From assembly GCA_937883755.1 (NCBI GenBank), contig CAKZYA010000040.1, positions 1 through 33,537 of the forward strand: a stretch of DNA of 33,537 bases. Reading direction: 5' to 3'. The translations under genes were made by a program, and so were the position numbers. The stretch is from an uncultured Flammeovirgaceae bacterium. Lineage in GTDB: Bacteria > Bacteroidota > Bacteroidia > Cytophagales > Cyclobacteriaceae. Shown piece by piece: positions 1-7,766 of this stretch. The first letter of the stretch is position 1. The number at the start of each line of letters is the position of its first letter. The notes under the pieces are model-generated. The model had not been told where the DNA came from and did not search any database. It saw only the letters and a list, made by a program, of their open reading frames with translations.

Positions 1-20
1 ATAATACCCCTTGATGTAAT

Positions 21-62
21 GGATATAAAGTGCATATGCACTTTATCCAATTGTTAGGCACA
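21..62. repeat. Boundary hairpin A (attC-like) at the start of cassette 1
   Basis: An almost perfect palindrome at 21-48 (AAAGTGCA / TGCACTTT around a central TA, extended by GGAT / ATCC with a two-base bulge) is followed four bases later by the core GTTAGGCACA at 53-62. The exact reverse complement of that core lies at 4888-4897, at the other end of the hydrolase gene set. The left arm of the site is weak or lies outside the window. An integron-like recombination site is an inference from this geometry; the palindrome alone could also act as a transcription terminator for an upstream gene. Confidence 0.55.
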
Positions 63-170
63 ATTCTAAAAGCTCAATTTCCGCCAAATCCATTCAAGCT
101 TCCGCGAAATCTTTAAGCCATTCATTTTGATTCAGTAGAGTTTTGTAATCAACAAAATTTACTGAAAGAA

Positions 171-1256
171 ATGAGCGAAGAAATGAACACAGCTGGTATT
201 CCAGCACCAAATCCAAAAGTAGTTGACCACATGAAGGAAAGCGGTATGCCTACAAGAGTCCTTGAGGGTATGTCAAAACTAGGCTGGTTTTCTGAAATCC
301 CGTCACCACTTAATCCAGAATCAACCATGGAGGAAATCCATGATTATGTGGCCATGACAGAAGCGGGCTCTGACATGATCTTCAACCTGCCTAATGTGAT
401 GGATTATGCGGACAAGTTACTGGATGATGTCATCGAAGAAGAAATTACTATCAAAGGAGTAGATGGAAATGATATTCCAATCATCATTAATAGTCCTAAA
501 GGCCAAACCCCTAAAAAGGCTATTCTATTTATTCATGGTGGGGGCATGTGCGTACTAAGTGCCAAAGGTGGTACGTATAGAACTTGGACTAGACTGCTTG
601 CAAAAGATGGTTTGATTGTCGCTTCAGTTGATTTTCGAAACAGCTCAGGAGCAGCAAGAGCACCATTCCCAGCCGGATTGAACGATTGTGTTTCTGCTTT
701 AAATTGGCTTAGCGAAAGAGATGAGGTGGAAGAAATTACCGTCCATGGTGAATCTGGTGGAGCGAATCTTACCATCGCCACATGTCTTCGTGCTGCCAAA
801 CAAGGTGTTGCCCAAAAAAAAGTTACTGGTGCTGCGCCTTGGGCTCCTTACATTGCTGGCCCAGCCGTTTGGGGTGAATGGGAAGATGCAGAGTTCGAAT
901 CCTTAAGAGAGAAAAATGGAGCGGGAATTCCTGTTGACCAACTCATTTATTACGCCCGAACTTATACCCCCAATGAATCAGATTGGAAAAACGGTGAAGC
1001 ATGGCCTTTGTGGATGACCGATGAGGAATTAGAAATGCTTCCTCCAATGTCTCTGCATGTAAACGATTGTGAAACACTTCGCGATGAAGGAATCGCATTC
1101 TATAAAAGGTTGGCTAAAGCAGGTAAGCTAGTCACACTCGAAAATCATTTGGGAACTACGCATGCGCTACATGTCTATGCTCCGATATTCAATGCATTTG
1201 ATATCACGGAGCTATCAGCCAAATCTATTAGTGCTTTCGCATTAAGAAATAAGTAA
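171..1256 (+). CDS. Alpha/beta hydrolase, hormone-sensitive-lipase-like esterase
   Basis: This 361-residue protein is a probable carboxylesterase of the HSL (bacterial family IV) type. It has the oxyanion-hole motif HGGG at residues 122-125 and the nucleophile elbow GESGG with Ser195. A C-terminal D...LRDEG segment and a His in TTHALH supply the likely remaining triad residues. There is no signal peptide or membrane segment, so it should be cytoplasmic. The natural substrate cannot be told from sequence. It is the first of five same-strand genes; the third gene belongs to the same family, which suggests an old duplication. A second ATG four codons downstream is possible, but the first is used here. 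The family assignment is secure; 'acetyl esterase' would be a guess. Confidence 0.88.
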   Translation: MSEEMNTAGIPAPNPKVVDHMKESGMPTRVLEGMSKLGWFSEIPSPLNPESTMEEIHDYVAMTEAGSDMIFNLPNVMDYADKLLDDVIEEEITIKGVDGNDIPIIINSPKGQTPKKAILFIHGGGMCVLSAKGGTYRTWTRLLAKDGLIVASVDFRNSSGAARAPFPAGLNDCVSALNWLSERDEVEEITVHGESGGANLTIATCLRAAKQGVAQKKVTGAAPWAPYIAGPAVWGEWEDAEFESLREKNGAGIPVDQLIYYARTYTPNESDWKNGEAWPLWMTDEELEMLPPMSLHVNDCETLRDEGIAFYKRLAKAGKLVTLENHLGTTHALHVYAPIFNAFDITELSAKSISAFALRNK

Positions 1257-1267
1257 GACATCCACAA

Positions 1268-1292
1268 GTGGCAGATATTTTCTATCTGCTAC
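1268..1292 (+). terminator. Intergenic hairpin between the first two hydrolase genes
   Basis: A ten-pair stem with one G-U (GTGGCAGATA / TATCTGCTAC) and a five-base loop lies just after the first hydrolase and is followed by a T-rich but interrupted stretch. It could be a weak terminator or attenuator that lowers expression of the downstream genes. The T-tract is poor, so full termination is doubtful. Confidence 0.3.
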
Positions 1293-1311
1293 TTTCTAAA
1301 ATCTTTAAAAA

Positions 1312-2331
1312 ATGACAACACTATTTATCATTCTGGGCGTGCTAACGCCTCTAGCGGTAATTGGCCGTTCTTCGATAGAACGATTGACCATTCCTAAAAC
1401 TATACCTTTAAACCAAACATATCCTGCTGGCAAACACAGAGTAGAATTTAAAAGTAAAGGCAAAACGATTGTTGGAAACCTCTTTATTCCTGACGATTAC
1501 CAAGAAGGTGAGAAAAAACCAGCCATGGTCATTGCTCCACCTGCCACATCTTTGAAAGAACATGCAGCCGGGTTTTATGCCGAAAAGTTCGTAAAGAAAG
1601 GCTATATAACCTTATCTATTGATACCAGAGGTATTGGTGAAAGTGAAGGAATCGAATGTGATGTAGACCCTTATCACCACGCTAATGATGTTGCCAGTGC
1701 AGTAACCTTTTTAGATTCCTTAAAACAGGTAGATTCGGATAAACTGTTTAATGTAGGCGTCTGCGCTGGTGGTGTTTCTTCTCCGTATGCTACATTCCAC
1801 GACAAGCGTATTAAAGCTCAGGGGTTGATTACACCGTCTATTGCGGGACCTGAACTCATGAAGTCTACCCTGCTTCCTGTAAGAATCATTATCTACACGA
1901 TTGGTGGGATTTTTAACCTGTTAAAGTTCTTTGGTTTAAATGTGAAGCTACCTGCTATTCCTTCTAAAATTCCTGAGGGAGATGGTCCAGCGGCTAGAGG
2001 AATGCAAGAGATTTCGACTTATTATTTACCAGGTAAAGTTGGTCATCACAAACGATGGATAAACAACACCAGTGCTACTTCACTTCCTGGCGTAGCTAGA
2101 CTGCACATATTCAATCATGCCAAAGAATTTGATTCTATTCCTGTGGTTCAAGTGGTAGGAAAAGAGGCTTACAGCGCTGAACCAGCTATGCGTTTTTACC
2201 ATTCGCTCAAAGGGCCTAAAGAGTTATTGGAAATTGACAACACGAATCACGTAGATTTCTACTACAAAGATGAACCTGCTGATAAGGCGGTTGAAAAAGT
2301 TGATTCGTTCTTTAAAAAAGTGGTATCATGA
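1312..2331 (+). CDS. Membrane-anchored alpha/beta hydrolase with a cysteine nucleophile
   Basis: This 339-residue alpha/beta-hydrolase-fold protein has an N-terminal hydrophobic segment (residues about 1-20) that probably anchors or exports it. The nucleophile elbow reads GVCAGG, placing Cys151 where most family members have Ser. That substitution is typical of dienelactone hydrolases. A late His occurs in TNHVDFYY. The overall layout, with an N-terminal strand domain and a DTRGIGESEG segment before the elbow, resembles YcjY/S15-like hydrolases more than true dienelactone hydrolase. The reaction is therefore uncertain: a hydrolase or lactonase is likely, and the substrate is unknown. Its last four bases overlap the start of the next gene (ATGA), which implies translational coupling. 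Confidence 0.82.
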   Translation: MTTLFIILGVLTPLAVIGRSSIERLTIPKTIPLNQTYPAGKHRVEFKSKGKTIVGNLFIPDDYQEGEKKPAMVIAPPATSLKEHAAGFYAEKFVKKGYITLSIDTRGIGESEGIECDVDPYHHANDVASAVTFLDSLKQVDSDKLFNVGVCAGGVSSPYATFHDKRIKAQGLITPSIAGPELMKSTLLPVRIIIYTIGGIFNLLKFFGLNVKLPAIPSKIPEGDGPAARGMQEISTYYLPGKVGHHKRWINNTSATSLPGVARLHIFNHAKEFDSIPVVQVVGKEAYSAEPAMRFYHSLKGPKELLEIDNTNHVDFYYKDEPADKAVEKVDSFFKKVVS

Positions 2332-3440
2332 AACAGCACGAACGAAATAAAGCTGGCCGAGAGTCACAGCTTAGAAAGAGAATTTTTCAAGTTTTTGGTG
2401 TTATTCTAGCCCTGTTGTTCTTTCTTGTGGCAGGTGTTTTTTCTTTAGGAAGTAGTCCGAAAAATGCGGACATCACACAAGAAATGCATGACCCAGAGCT
2501 TCAGTCGATGTACTTTCCTGGTAGAATTATCGCAACTCTTATGAGCAAAGAATGGGGCGTAAACATGTTCAACAGCATGTCTGCATCAGCTGCAACTGGC
2601 GATATAGAAGGCTTTTTAAGTGAAGAACGTTTTATCAAATCTTCCGAAGGACATGAAATCCGTGTCAGGGTTTTCAAACCTGAAAATGGTGGAGAAAAAT
2701 TACCAGCGATGCTCTACACACATGGTGGCGGCTACTTGTCTGGTTTTCCAGAGCAAGCGCTCGACTTGATTCAGGATTTTATGGAAACAAGAGATGTAGT
2801 AGTAGTTGCTCCTGCCTATCGCTTATCAATGGATCATCCATTTCCTGCAGGATTTAATGATTGCTATGAGACACTCTTGTGGATGAAAGAAAATGCGGAT
2901 GAACTAGGGATTTATGATGACAATTATATTTTGGCTGGGCGCAGTGCTGGCGGTGGTATGACTGCAGCCCTTGCACTTAAGTGTCGCGACACAAAAGATG
3001 TTAGTATAGCATTTCAAATGCCTCTTTTCCCCATGATTGACTACCGTCAAAATACAGCCTCAGCTAAAATGACTGGTGCCATCATCTGGGATAATGAAAG
3101 CAATAAACATGGATGGCTTCAATACTTAAAGGGTTTAGAAGAAAAAGAAGTACCTACCTATGCATCTCCTGCTATTGCTGAGGATTTCAGCGACCTGCCT
3201 CCAACGATAACGCATGTCGGTAGTTTAGAGCCATTTAGAGACGAAACCATTGAGTATGTTAACGCACTTGAAGCAGCAGGTGTACCAACAAAATTCAAAC
3301 TTTTTGAGGGGGCCTATCATGGCTATAATAATCTGTCTCCAGAAACCTCAATTGGAAAAGCGGGGGATAAATTTCAATTTGATGCTTTTGCAGCATATTA
3401 CGATCTTTATGTGACTGATCCTCTAGCGAAAAACAAGTAG
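2328..3440 (+). CDS. Exported or membrane-anchored HSL-family alpha/beta hydrolase
   Basis: This 370-residue esterase or lipase of the HSL family carries a positively charged N-terminus followed by a hydrophobic segment at about residues 21-40. It is either a signal anchor or a signal peptide, so the enzyme should face the periplasm. Motifs seen are HGGG from His132, the elbow GRSAGG with Ser206, an Asp in the VGSLEPFRDE region and a His in GAYHGY. It overlaps the preceding gene by four bases and belongs to the same transcription unit. Together with the cytoplasmic paralogue at the start of the set it could handle the same type of ester in two compartments; that is an inference only. Confidence 0.86.
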   Translation: MKQHERNKAGRESQLRKRIFQVFGVILALLFFLVAGVFSLGSSPKNADITQEMHDPELQSMYFPGRIIATLMSKEWGVNMFNSMSASAATGDIEGFLSEERFIKSSEGHEIRVRVFKPENGGEKLPAMLYTHGGGYLSGFPEQALDLIQDFMETRDVVVVAPAYRLSMDHPFPAGFNDCYETLLWMKENADELGIYDDNYILAGRSAGGGMTAALALKCRDTKDVSIAFQMPLFPMIDYRQNTASAKMTGAIIWDNESNKHGWLQYLKGLEEKEVPTYASPAIAEDFSDLPPTITHVGSLEPFRDETIEYVNALEAAGVPTKFKLFEGAYHGYNNLSPETSIGKAGDKFQFDAFAAYYDLYVTDPLAKNK

Positions 3441-3475
3441 TAGAGATAAGTTCAACCGAATTAAAAGACTAAATA

Positions 3476-3967
3476 ATGCCTGACCTATTGAGTCATTTTG
3501 AAGTATATATTAACGCACAAAAAGGTGTAGGATTTAACGCTTTTGTGTTTAGTACAGGGATTATCATCGCGGCAGTTTTACTGCACTTTTATGGAAACAG
3601 CCAACTTGCCGTGGGCTTGCGGAATGGAACCTTCATCATTGGGATCACACTAATAGCAATGGGCGTTGGATTGCGAATTTCACAGGAGAATATTCTAAAA
3701 GAAAGGAAGTTGCTGTATCAAGAAGATCAAGCAGCATTTGCTAAAGCAGAGACTGAACGAATGACAAAAGTGAAGAATAACTACTCAAGAGGTCAGATTA
3801 TTATGACGGGTTTGGTCGTAATAGCTTTGCTCGCATTTCTTTTGGTTAGAAACCAAGTTTGGCAAGGGGTAAGTTTGTCGCTATCCGTATTCTTTTTAGG
3901 TAATGTCATAATTGAAGCCTTTTCGTATTTAGCTATTCTTGCCTATTACAACCAATTAACAAATTGA
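3476..3967 (+). CDS. Unknown four-helix membrane protein
   Basis: This 163-residue protein belongs to no family I recognise. It shows four hydrophobic segments, at about residues 19-37, 46-64, 107-125 and 130-155. Between the second and third lies a charged, probably helical cytosolic loop rich in Lys, Glu and Ala (about residues 68-103). There is no signal peptide and no enzymatic motif. It overlaps the AraC gene downstream by four bases, so the two are probably co-translated. A role as a partner of the hydrolases or as a sensor for the regulator is possible but unsupported. Confidence 0.7.
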   Translation: MPDLLSHFEVYINAQKGVGFNAFVFSTGIIIAAVLLHFYGNSQLAVGLRNGTFIIGITLIAMGVGLRISQENILKERKLLYQEDQAAFAKAETERMTKVKNNYSRGQIIMTGLVVIALLAFLLVRNQVWQGVSLSLSVFFLGNVIIEAFSYLAILAYYNQLTN

Positions 3968-4881
3968 TGATGTCAGAAATTGTAACGATTCAAGATGTTT
4001 ACCAAGTGCATCAGTCTTTGGGTTTAGAATCTCCGAAGCATCCTTTAATTACGGTTGTCCGTACTAAAGCAGTTGATGATTTCTCAAAATTTACCAATGT
4101 CAAAATTGTAAATAATCTCTATCAAGTAGCTTTTAAAGAAGTGATACTAAGTCAGTTAAATTATGGTAGAAACTCTTACGATTTTCAAGAGGGAACGTTG
4201 GTATTTACCTCTCCAGGTCAAGTTTCAGAGTACAAAGAAAGTTCTGACGCTGAAGCAAGCCTCAGAGGATGGTCGTTGGTTTTTCATCCCGACTTGATAC
4301 GAAAATCATCTTTAGCAACGAAGATTGAACAGTACAACTTCTTCAATTACGAATCGAACGAAGCACTGCATCTGTCCTTCGATGAGCTAAAACACATTGA
4401 AGAGTTAAGAGATAAAATCATTTTCGAGTATCAACAAAATCTCGACCGGCATAGTCTACATTTGATTGTTGCCAACATCGAAATGCTCTTGGATTATTGC
4501 TTGCGCTATTATGATCGACAGTTTTTCAGTCGCAGCGATTTGAATCAGGATGTGATCACTAAATTCGAAAAGATTCTGAAATCCTATTATCAAACTTCAA
4601 AAGAAGATGAACTAGGATTGCCATCTATCGCCTATTGTGCCAGTCAGCTTCATCTATCCCAAAAATATTTGAGCGACCTACTGAAAAAGGAAACTGGCAA
4701 AGCAGCCCAAGAACACATTCATCTATTTATCGTTGAAAAAGCCAAGAATATTCTACTTAATTCAAATGATTCCATCAGTCAAGTTGCCTATGCCTTGGGA
4801 TTTGATTATCCACAGCACTTTAGCAATCTTTTTAAATCCAAAACGGGTAATAGTCCGACTGAGTACAGAAACTTGAATTAA
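3964..4881 (+). CDS. AraC-family transcriptional regulator (type I of this window)
   Basis: This 305-residue protein has an N-terminal cupin-like effector domain (about residues 20-170) and a C-terminal AraC/XylS DNA-binding domain. The first helix-turn-helix is in the SIAYCASQLHLSQKYLSDLL region; the second is the ISQVAYALGFDYPQHFSNLF region, ending in the usual SPTEYR. ATG ATG at the start leaves two possible initiators; the first overlaps the upstream stop codon. It is the last gene of the hydrolase set and probably regulates that set. It is clearly paralogous along its whole length to the AraC protein encoded at 5656-6564. The inducer is unknown. Confidence 0.9.
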   Translation: MMMSEIVTIQDVYQVHQSLGLESPKHPLITVVRTKAVDDFSKFTNVKIVNNLYQVAFKEVILSQLNYGRNSYDFQEGTLVFTSPGQVSEYKESSDAEASLRGWSLVFHPDLIRKSSLATKIEQYNFFNYESNEALHLSFDELKHIEELRDKIIFEYQQNLDRHSLHLIVANIEMLLDYCLRYYDRQFFSRSDLNQDVITKFEKILKSYYQTSKEDELGLPSIAYCASQLHLSQKYLSDLLKKETGKAAQEHIHLFIVEKAKNILLNSNDSISQVAYALGFDYPQHFSNLFKSKTGNSPTEYRNLN

Positions 4882-4887
4882 AATAAC

Positions 4888-5025
4888 TGTGCCTAACATT
4901 GTGTATAAACAATAGCGGTTTAAGTACATACTTGAACCGTTTTTACGTTTAATCAAGTATATTACAATCTGACAGTTTAGTGGGTTGAAATCCGCTACTG
5001 CTCATACACGAGACCGTTCTCGGCA
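4888..5025. repeat. Boundary hairpin B (attC-like) between cassettes 1 and 2
   Basis: A long imperfect inverted repeat. The left arm begins at 4888 with TGTGCCTAAC and runs through GTGTATAAACAATAGCGG. The right arm begins around 4989 and contains CCGCTACTG, ATACACGAGA and the closing core GTTCTCGGCA (5016-5025). When folded, GCC-A-AAC, GTGTAT and TAGCGG pair across the site with a few extrahelical bases. An inner stem (ATACTTGA / TCAAGTAT) lies in the spacer. The left core is the complement of the core at position 53; the right core is repeated in inverse at 6568. It ends 107 bases before the VOC gene. Confidence 0.65.
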
Positions 5026-5131
5026 AGTTAAAAAAAGCTTCTCTTCTGTAATTTGTGTTATAATTCCCTTTTGCAGTGTTAGTTACCAAGTGATCATAGA
5101 TTTTTCTTTGCATAAACTAAAAATAATTATT

Positions 5132-5530
5132 ATGTCAGAGAAACATGGAAAAATCCATTGGAGTGAGCTGATAACAAGTGATGTTGATGCAGCCCGAATT
5201 TACTTTGAAAAGGTAGCTGGGTGGACTTTTACCACCATACAGATGCCCGAAGGCTCCTATCACATGGCCTCAATTGGTGAGAAGAATATTACGGGCATTA
5301 TGGATATCAACTTACACCCCGAATTGAACGGCTTATCATCCTTCTGGTTAACGTCTATCTCGGTAGATGATGTGGATGCCACCGTTGCGCAAACACGTGA
5401 ACTTGGTGGTAAAATCATTCGGGAGCCATACGACGTGCCTGGTATGGCACGGTGCGCGGTTATCGCTGATCCTTCAGGTGGGGTGATTGGACTCTTGACC
5501 CCTTTTGAAAATGGGGCTGAAACCCAGTAA
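5132..5530 (+). CDS. VOC-fold (glyoxalase/bleomycin-resistance-like) protein
   Basis: This 132-residue protein consists of two beta-alpha-beta-beta-beta halves of the vicinal-oxygen-chelate fold. It starts with the typical GKIHWSELITSDVDAARIYF and ends with IADPSGGVIGL. Such small proteins, often called 'VOC family' or YPI-like, may bind metal and small ligands; the reaction cannot be inferred. The ATG at 5132 is chosen because the fold begins right after it. The reading frame continues upstream to a TTG at 4985, but that part lies inside boundary hairpin B and looks non-coding. A strong terminator follows. It shares its bounded segment with an AraC regulator. Confidence 0.85.
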   Translation: MSEKHGKIHWSELITSDVDAARIYFEKVAGWTFTTIQMPEGSYHMASIGEKNITGIMDINLHPELNGLSSFWLTSISVDDVDATVAQTRELGGKIIREPYDVPGMARCAVIADPSGGVIGLLTPFENGAETQ

Positions 5531-5596
5531 TAGGTGTTTCCAATAAAATGTCTAAACCTGAAAAAGTACTCTAGTTTTTTAGGAAAAATAAGTTAG

Positions 5597-5628
5597 ATAG
5601 TATCGTGGACTTCCACGGTACTATTTTT
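5597..5628 (+). terminator. Rho-independent terminator after the VOC gene
   Basis: A twelve-pair stem (ATAGTATCGTGG / CCACGGTACTAT, one G-U pair) with an ACTT loop is followed directly by a run of T. It sits 67 bases past the VOC stop codon and 28 bases before the AraC start. It should therefore separate the two transcripts. Confidence 0.8.
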
Positions 5629-5655
5629 GGTTAAAATCGCTTTACTTGAAAAAGA

Positions 5656-6564
5656 ATGTCTCAAGAAATAATCAATATTCAGTCCATCAGCCAGTTGCAT
5701 GACTGGGTAGGTTTAGACAAACCCACGCATCCCTTAATTAGCATTGTAGATGTTTCTCAATCGGAAACCCAGCAAGAGCAGATAGGAATGCGAATGACCA
5801 GCAGTTTATATATGATCGCAATCAAAGACAAAAACTGTGGATTGCAGTATGGAAGAAATACATATGATTTTGATGAAGGCGTAATGTATTTTACAGCTCC
5901 CAATCAAATTATGGAAGTGACAAATGCCCAAAAGAAAGGTGAAAGACAGGGGTTGGTAATCAATTTTCACCCAGACCTTATTCGCAACTTGCCTTTAGGG
6001 AAGACTATAGAAAACTACAATTTCTTCTCTTACCATGTTCACGAAGCTTTGCACCTTTCAGAAGCCGAACAGCAGACCATTATGGATTGTGTCAATATTA
6101 TAAAGAATGAAATTTCAGAGCGAATTGATAATCACAGTCAGACGGTGATTGCTTCCTCTTTAGAGCTTTTATTCAATCTTTCACAACGGTTTTATGAAAG
6201 ACAGTTTACTACCCGTTCTGCTAAAAATTCGGATATTTTATCTCAATTTGAGGTTCTTTTAAAAAACTATTATGAAGAAGGAAAATTTGCTACCGAAGGA
6301 ATTCCATCAGTTGAATACATAGCCGAAAAAGTGTTCTTATCGCCTAATTATTTGAGTGATTTATTAAAAAAGGAAACTGGTCAAAGTGCCAGAGATAAAA
6401 TCAATTCGTTTGTAATTGAAAAGGCAAAAACACGTCTGTTATCTGAAACTACCTTGGTGAGTGAGATAGCGTATGACTTGGGATTTAATTATCCGCATTA
6501 CTTTAATCGATTATTTAAAAGCAAAACAGGGAAAACACCTAAAGAATATAGGCAATTGAATTAA
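5656..6564 (+). CDS. AraC-family transcriptional regulator (type I paralogue)
   Basis: This 302-residue protein has the same architecture as the regulator at 3964-4881. An N-terminal cupin-like domain contains matching blocks (LQYGRNTYDFDEG, FHPDLIR, NYNFFSY) and is followed by a C-terminal double helix-turn-helix (EYIAEKVFLSPNYLSDLL and SEIAYDLGFNYPHYFNRLF) ending in TPKEYR. It lies behind a terminator and so needs its own promoter. Its likely target is the VOC gene or genes outside the segment. Two regulators from the same subfamily in adjacent bounded segments suggest that the segments share origin or gene-content rules. Confidence 0.9.
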   Translation: MSQEIINIQSISQLHDWVGLDKPTHPLISIVDVSQSETQQEQIGMRMTSSLYMIAIKDKNCGLQYGRNTYDFDEGVMYFTAPNQIMEVTNAQKKGERQGLVINFHPDLIRNLPLGKTIENYNFFSYHVHEALHLSEAEQQTIMDCVNIIKNEISERIDNHSQTVIASSLELLFNLSQRFYERQFTTRSAKNSDILSQFEVLLKNYYEEGKFATEGIPSVEYIAEKVFLSPNYLSDLLKKETGQSARDKINSFVIEKAKTRLLSETTLVSEIAYDLGFNYPHYFNRLFKSKTGKTPKEYRQLN

Positions 6565-6567
6565 AAA

Positions 6568-6641
6568 TGCCGAGAACATCGTCTACGCGCTATTGGTTCG
6601 CTGCGTTTCACCACCAGCACGTAGTCATAGCGTTAGCGAAA
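6568..6641. repeat. Boundary hairpin C (attC-like) at the end of cassette 2
   Basis: The site opens with TGCCGAGAAC (6568-6577), the exact reverse complement of the core at 5016-5025. An inner stem follows: CTACGCGCTATTGGT at 6583-6597 pairs with ACCACCAGCACGTAG at 6610-6624, with two mismatched or wobble positions. The right end carries GTTAGCG at 6632. It starts four bases after the AraC stop codon. The compact hairpin could also serve as a terminator, but there is no T-tract. Confidence 0.6.
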
Positions 6642-6683
6642 AAATCTGGTGAGAAAGAGATAGTGTAAAAATCCTTAGAGTAA

Positions 6684-6720
6684 GTCATTTACCCGTATGC
6701 TACGAATACCCCTAAATGAC
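6684..6720. repeat. Short inverted repeat downstream of the recombinase fusion gene
   Basis: GTCATTTA at 6684-6691 is the perfect inverse of TAAATGAC at 6713-6720. An inner GTAT / ATAC pair lies between them. The repeat lies 28 bases beyond the stop codon of the minus-strand recombinase fusion gene. It might be that gene's terminator or a core site for a tyrosine recombinase; neither can be decided from sequence alone. Confidence 0.35.
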
Positions 6721-6748
6721 CTATCATCATCTGATGTTACTCCTTCTA

Positions 6749-7702
6749 TCACAATCCTAGTTTCATGGCGGCGTTATGCTCCTTAGCATCTTCAAAGCGG
6801 GTATAGACACGAATCATGCTTTCGGTCTTATGGAACGTCTGCGCCATGATCTCGCTATTACTGGCTCCGTTTTTCTTGGCAATGGTGACGAAGGATGCCC
6901 GTAAGCTATGCGGTGAAAATTCCTGCCCAAAACGCTGCTTCATTACTCGCCAGAAGCCGTGATCGGTGAGTCGCTGTTGGCTCATCACGTTACCCTTATA
7001 CATTCGGGCAAATAGCATCCCGCTATCTTGGCCGAGTGCTGCCATATAGCGTTGCAAGGTTCGCACCGGGCAGAGTAGGGGGTTAGCTGCATAGAAGATT
7101 GCCTTGACCTGACCGTGCGCCATTTGATCAGTCTTACTGCGGCTCAGCTCAACATACATGCCGTGCTCACTAAAGGTAACATCTTCGATATTAACCTGCG
7201 CCCGAGCCGTGGCCGCTTCTCGGGTTAACCGACTGAAGGCGGGTAATTCATAGCGCTGTTTCACGAGTTCCTCCAGCATCACATTGACAATATCGGCTAA
7301 ATGCTCTTTGGTCTGAGCGGCCCTTTGGGCTGCTTCCTGCATACATAGGTAGGTGGTTTTCCGCAAGGGTTCCACCTTAAGATACTTTCGTACTAAGCGC
7401 ATGTGCCGGTAGCGGCTACCTGATTCCTGATAAGAGGTAGGCATATTAGGAATAAATAGAAACCCCAGACACTGGCCAATATGTTGAGGGATCATGGCAG
7501 GGATACGGCTCCAGGGAAGAAAGTAGCCCAGATGCTGAAAGGTTTTTAGTAGCGTTAACAACCCAATCCGCATGGCGTCCTGCTTGCCGTAATGATAAGC
7601 AAAAGCGAGCTCTGCTTTAGTAGGTGTGTAATGCAATCGCAGCTCTTTTTCCGAATAAGACGATTTAAGCCGGGGATAGGCAGTCTGGTGAACGGCAAGC
7701 AT
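6749..7702 (-). CDS. In-frame fusion: Tn3 transposase N-terminus with tyrosine recombinase C-terminus
   Basis: This is an uninterrupted 317-codon frame. Residues about 1-170 look like the N-terminal region (DUF4158) of a Tn3-family transposase, including the hallmark stretch DIVNVMLEELVKQRYELPAF. From residue about 172 the sequence becomes the C-terminal catalytic half of a tyrosine recombinase: EDVTF...RSKTDQ with Lys190, HSLR with His265 and Arg268, His291, and the nucleophile Tyr300. The box carrying the first catalytic Arg, which should precede EDVTF, is absent, as are the recombinase core-binding domain and the transposase DDE domain. Both activities are therefore probably lost, although the frame stays open. 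It is divergent from the resolvase gene across a res-like region, as tnpA often is. The region is more GC-rich than its neighbours, consistent with transfer. Confidence 0.75.
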   Translation of the reverse strand: MLAVHQTAYPRLKSSYSEKELRLHYTPTKAELAFAYHYGKQDAMRIGLLTLLKTFQHLGYFLPWSRIPAMIPQHIGQCLGFLFIPNMPTSYQESGSRYRHMRLVRKYLKVEPLRKTTYLCMQEAAQRAAQTKEHLADIVNVMLEELVKQRYELPAFSRLTREAATARAQVNIEDVTFSEHGMYVELSRSKTDQMAHGQVKAIFYAANPLLCPVRTLQRYMAALGQDSGMLFARMYKGNVMSQQRLTDHGFWRVMKQRFGQEFSPHSLRASFVTIAKKNGASNSEIMAQTFHKTESMIRVYTRFEDAKEHNAAMKLGL

Positions 7703-7766
7703 GGCAGGAAATTTAGGTCATATAATAGGATAACGTTGGGTGACCGTACCTCCAGTGGAACTGCAA

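Noticed and set aside
4985-5131. Upstream in-frame extension of the VOC protein from a TTG
   Set aside because: It covers half of boundary hairpin B and the VOC fold begins right at the ATG at 5132; the extension has no family similarity.
6749-7702. Idea that this recombinase is the integrase that moves the cassettes
   Set aside because: It lacks the first catalytic Arg and the core-binding domain and shows no integron-integrase-specific insert, so it cannot be assigned that role.
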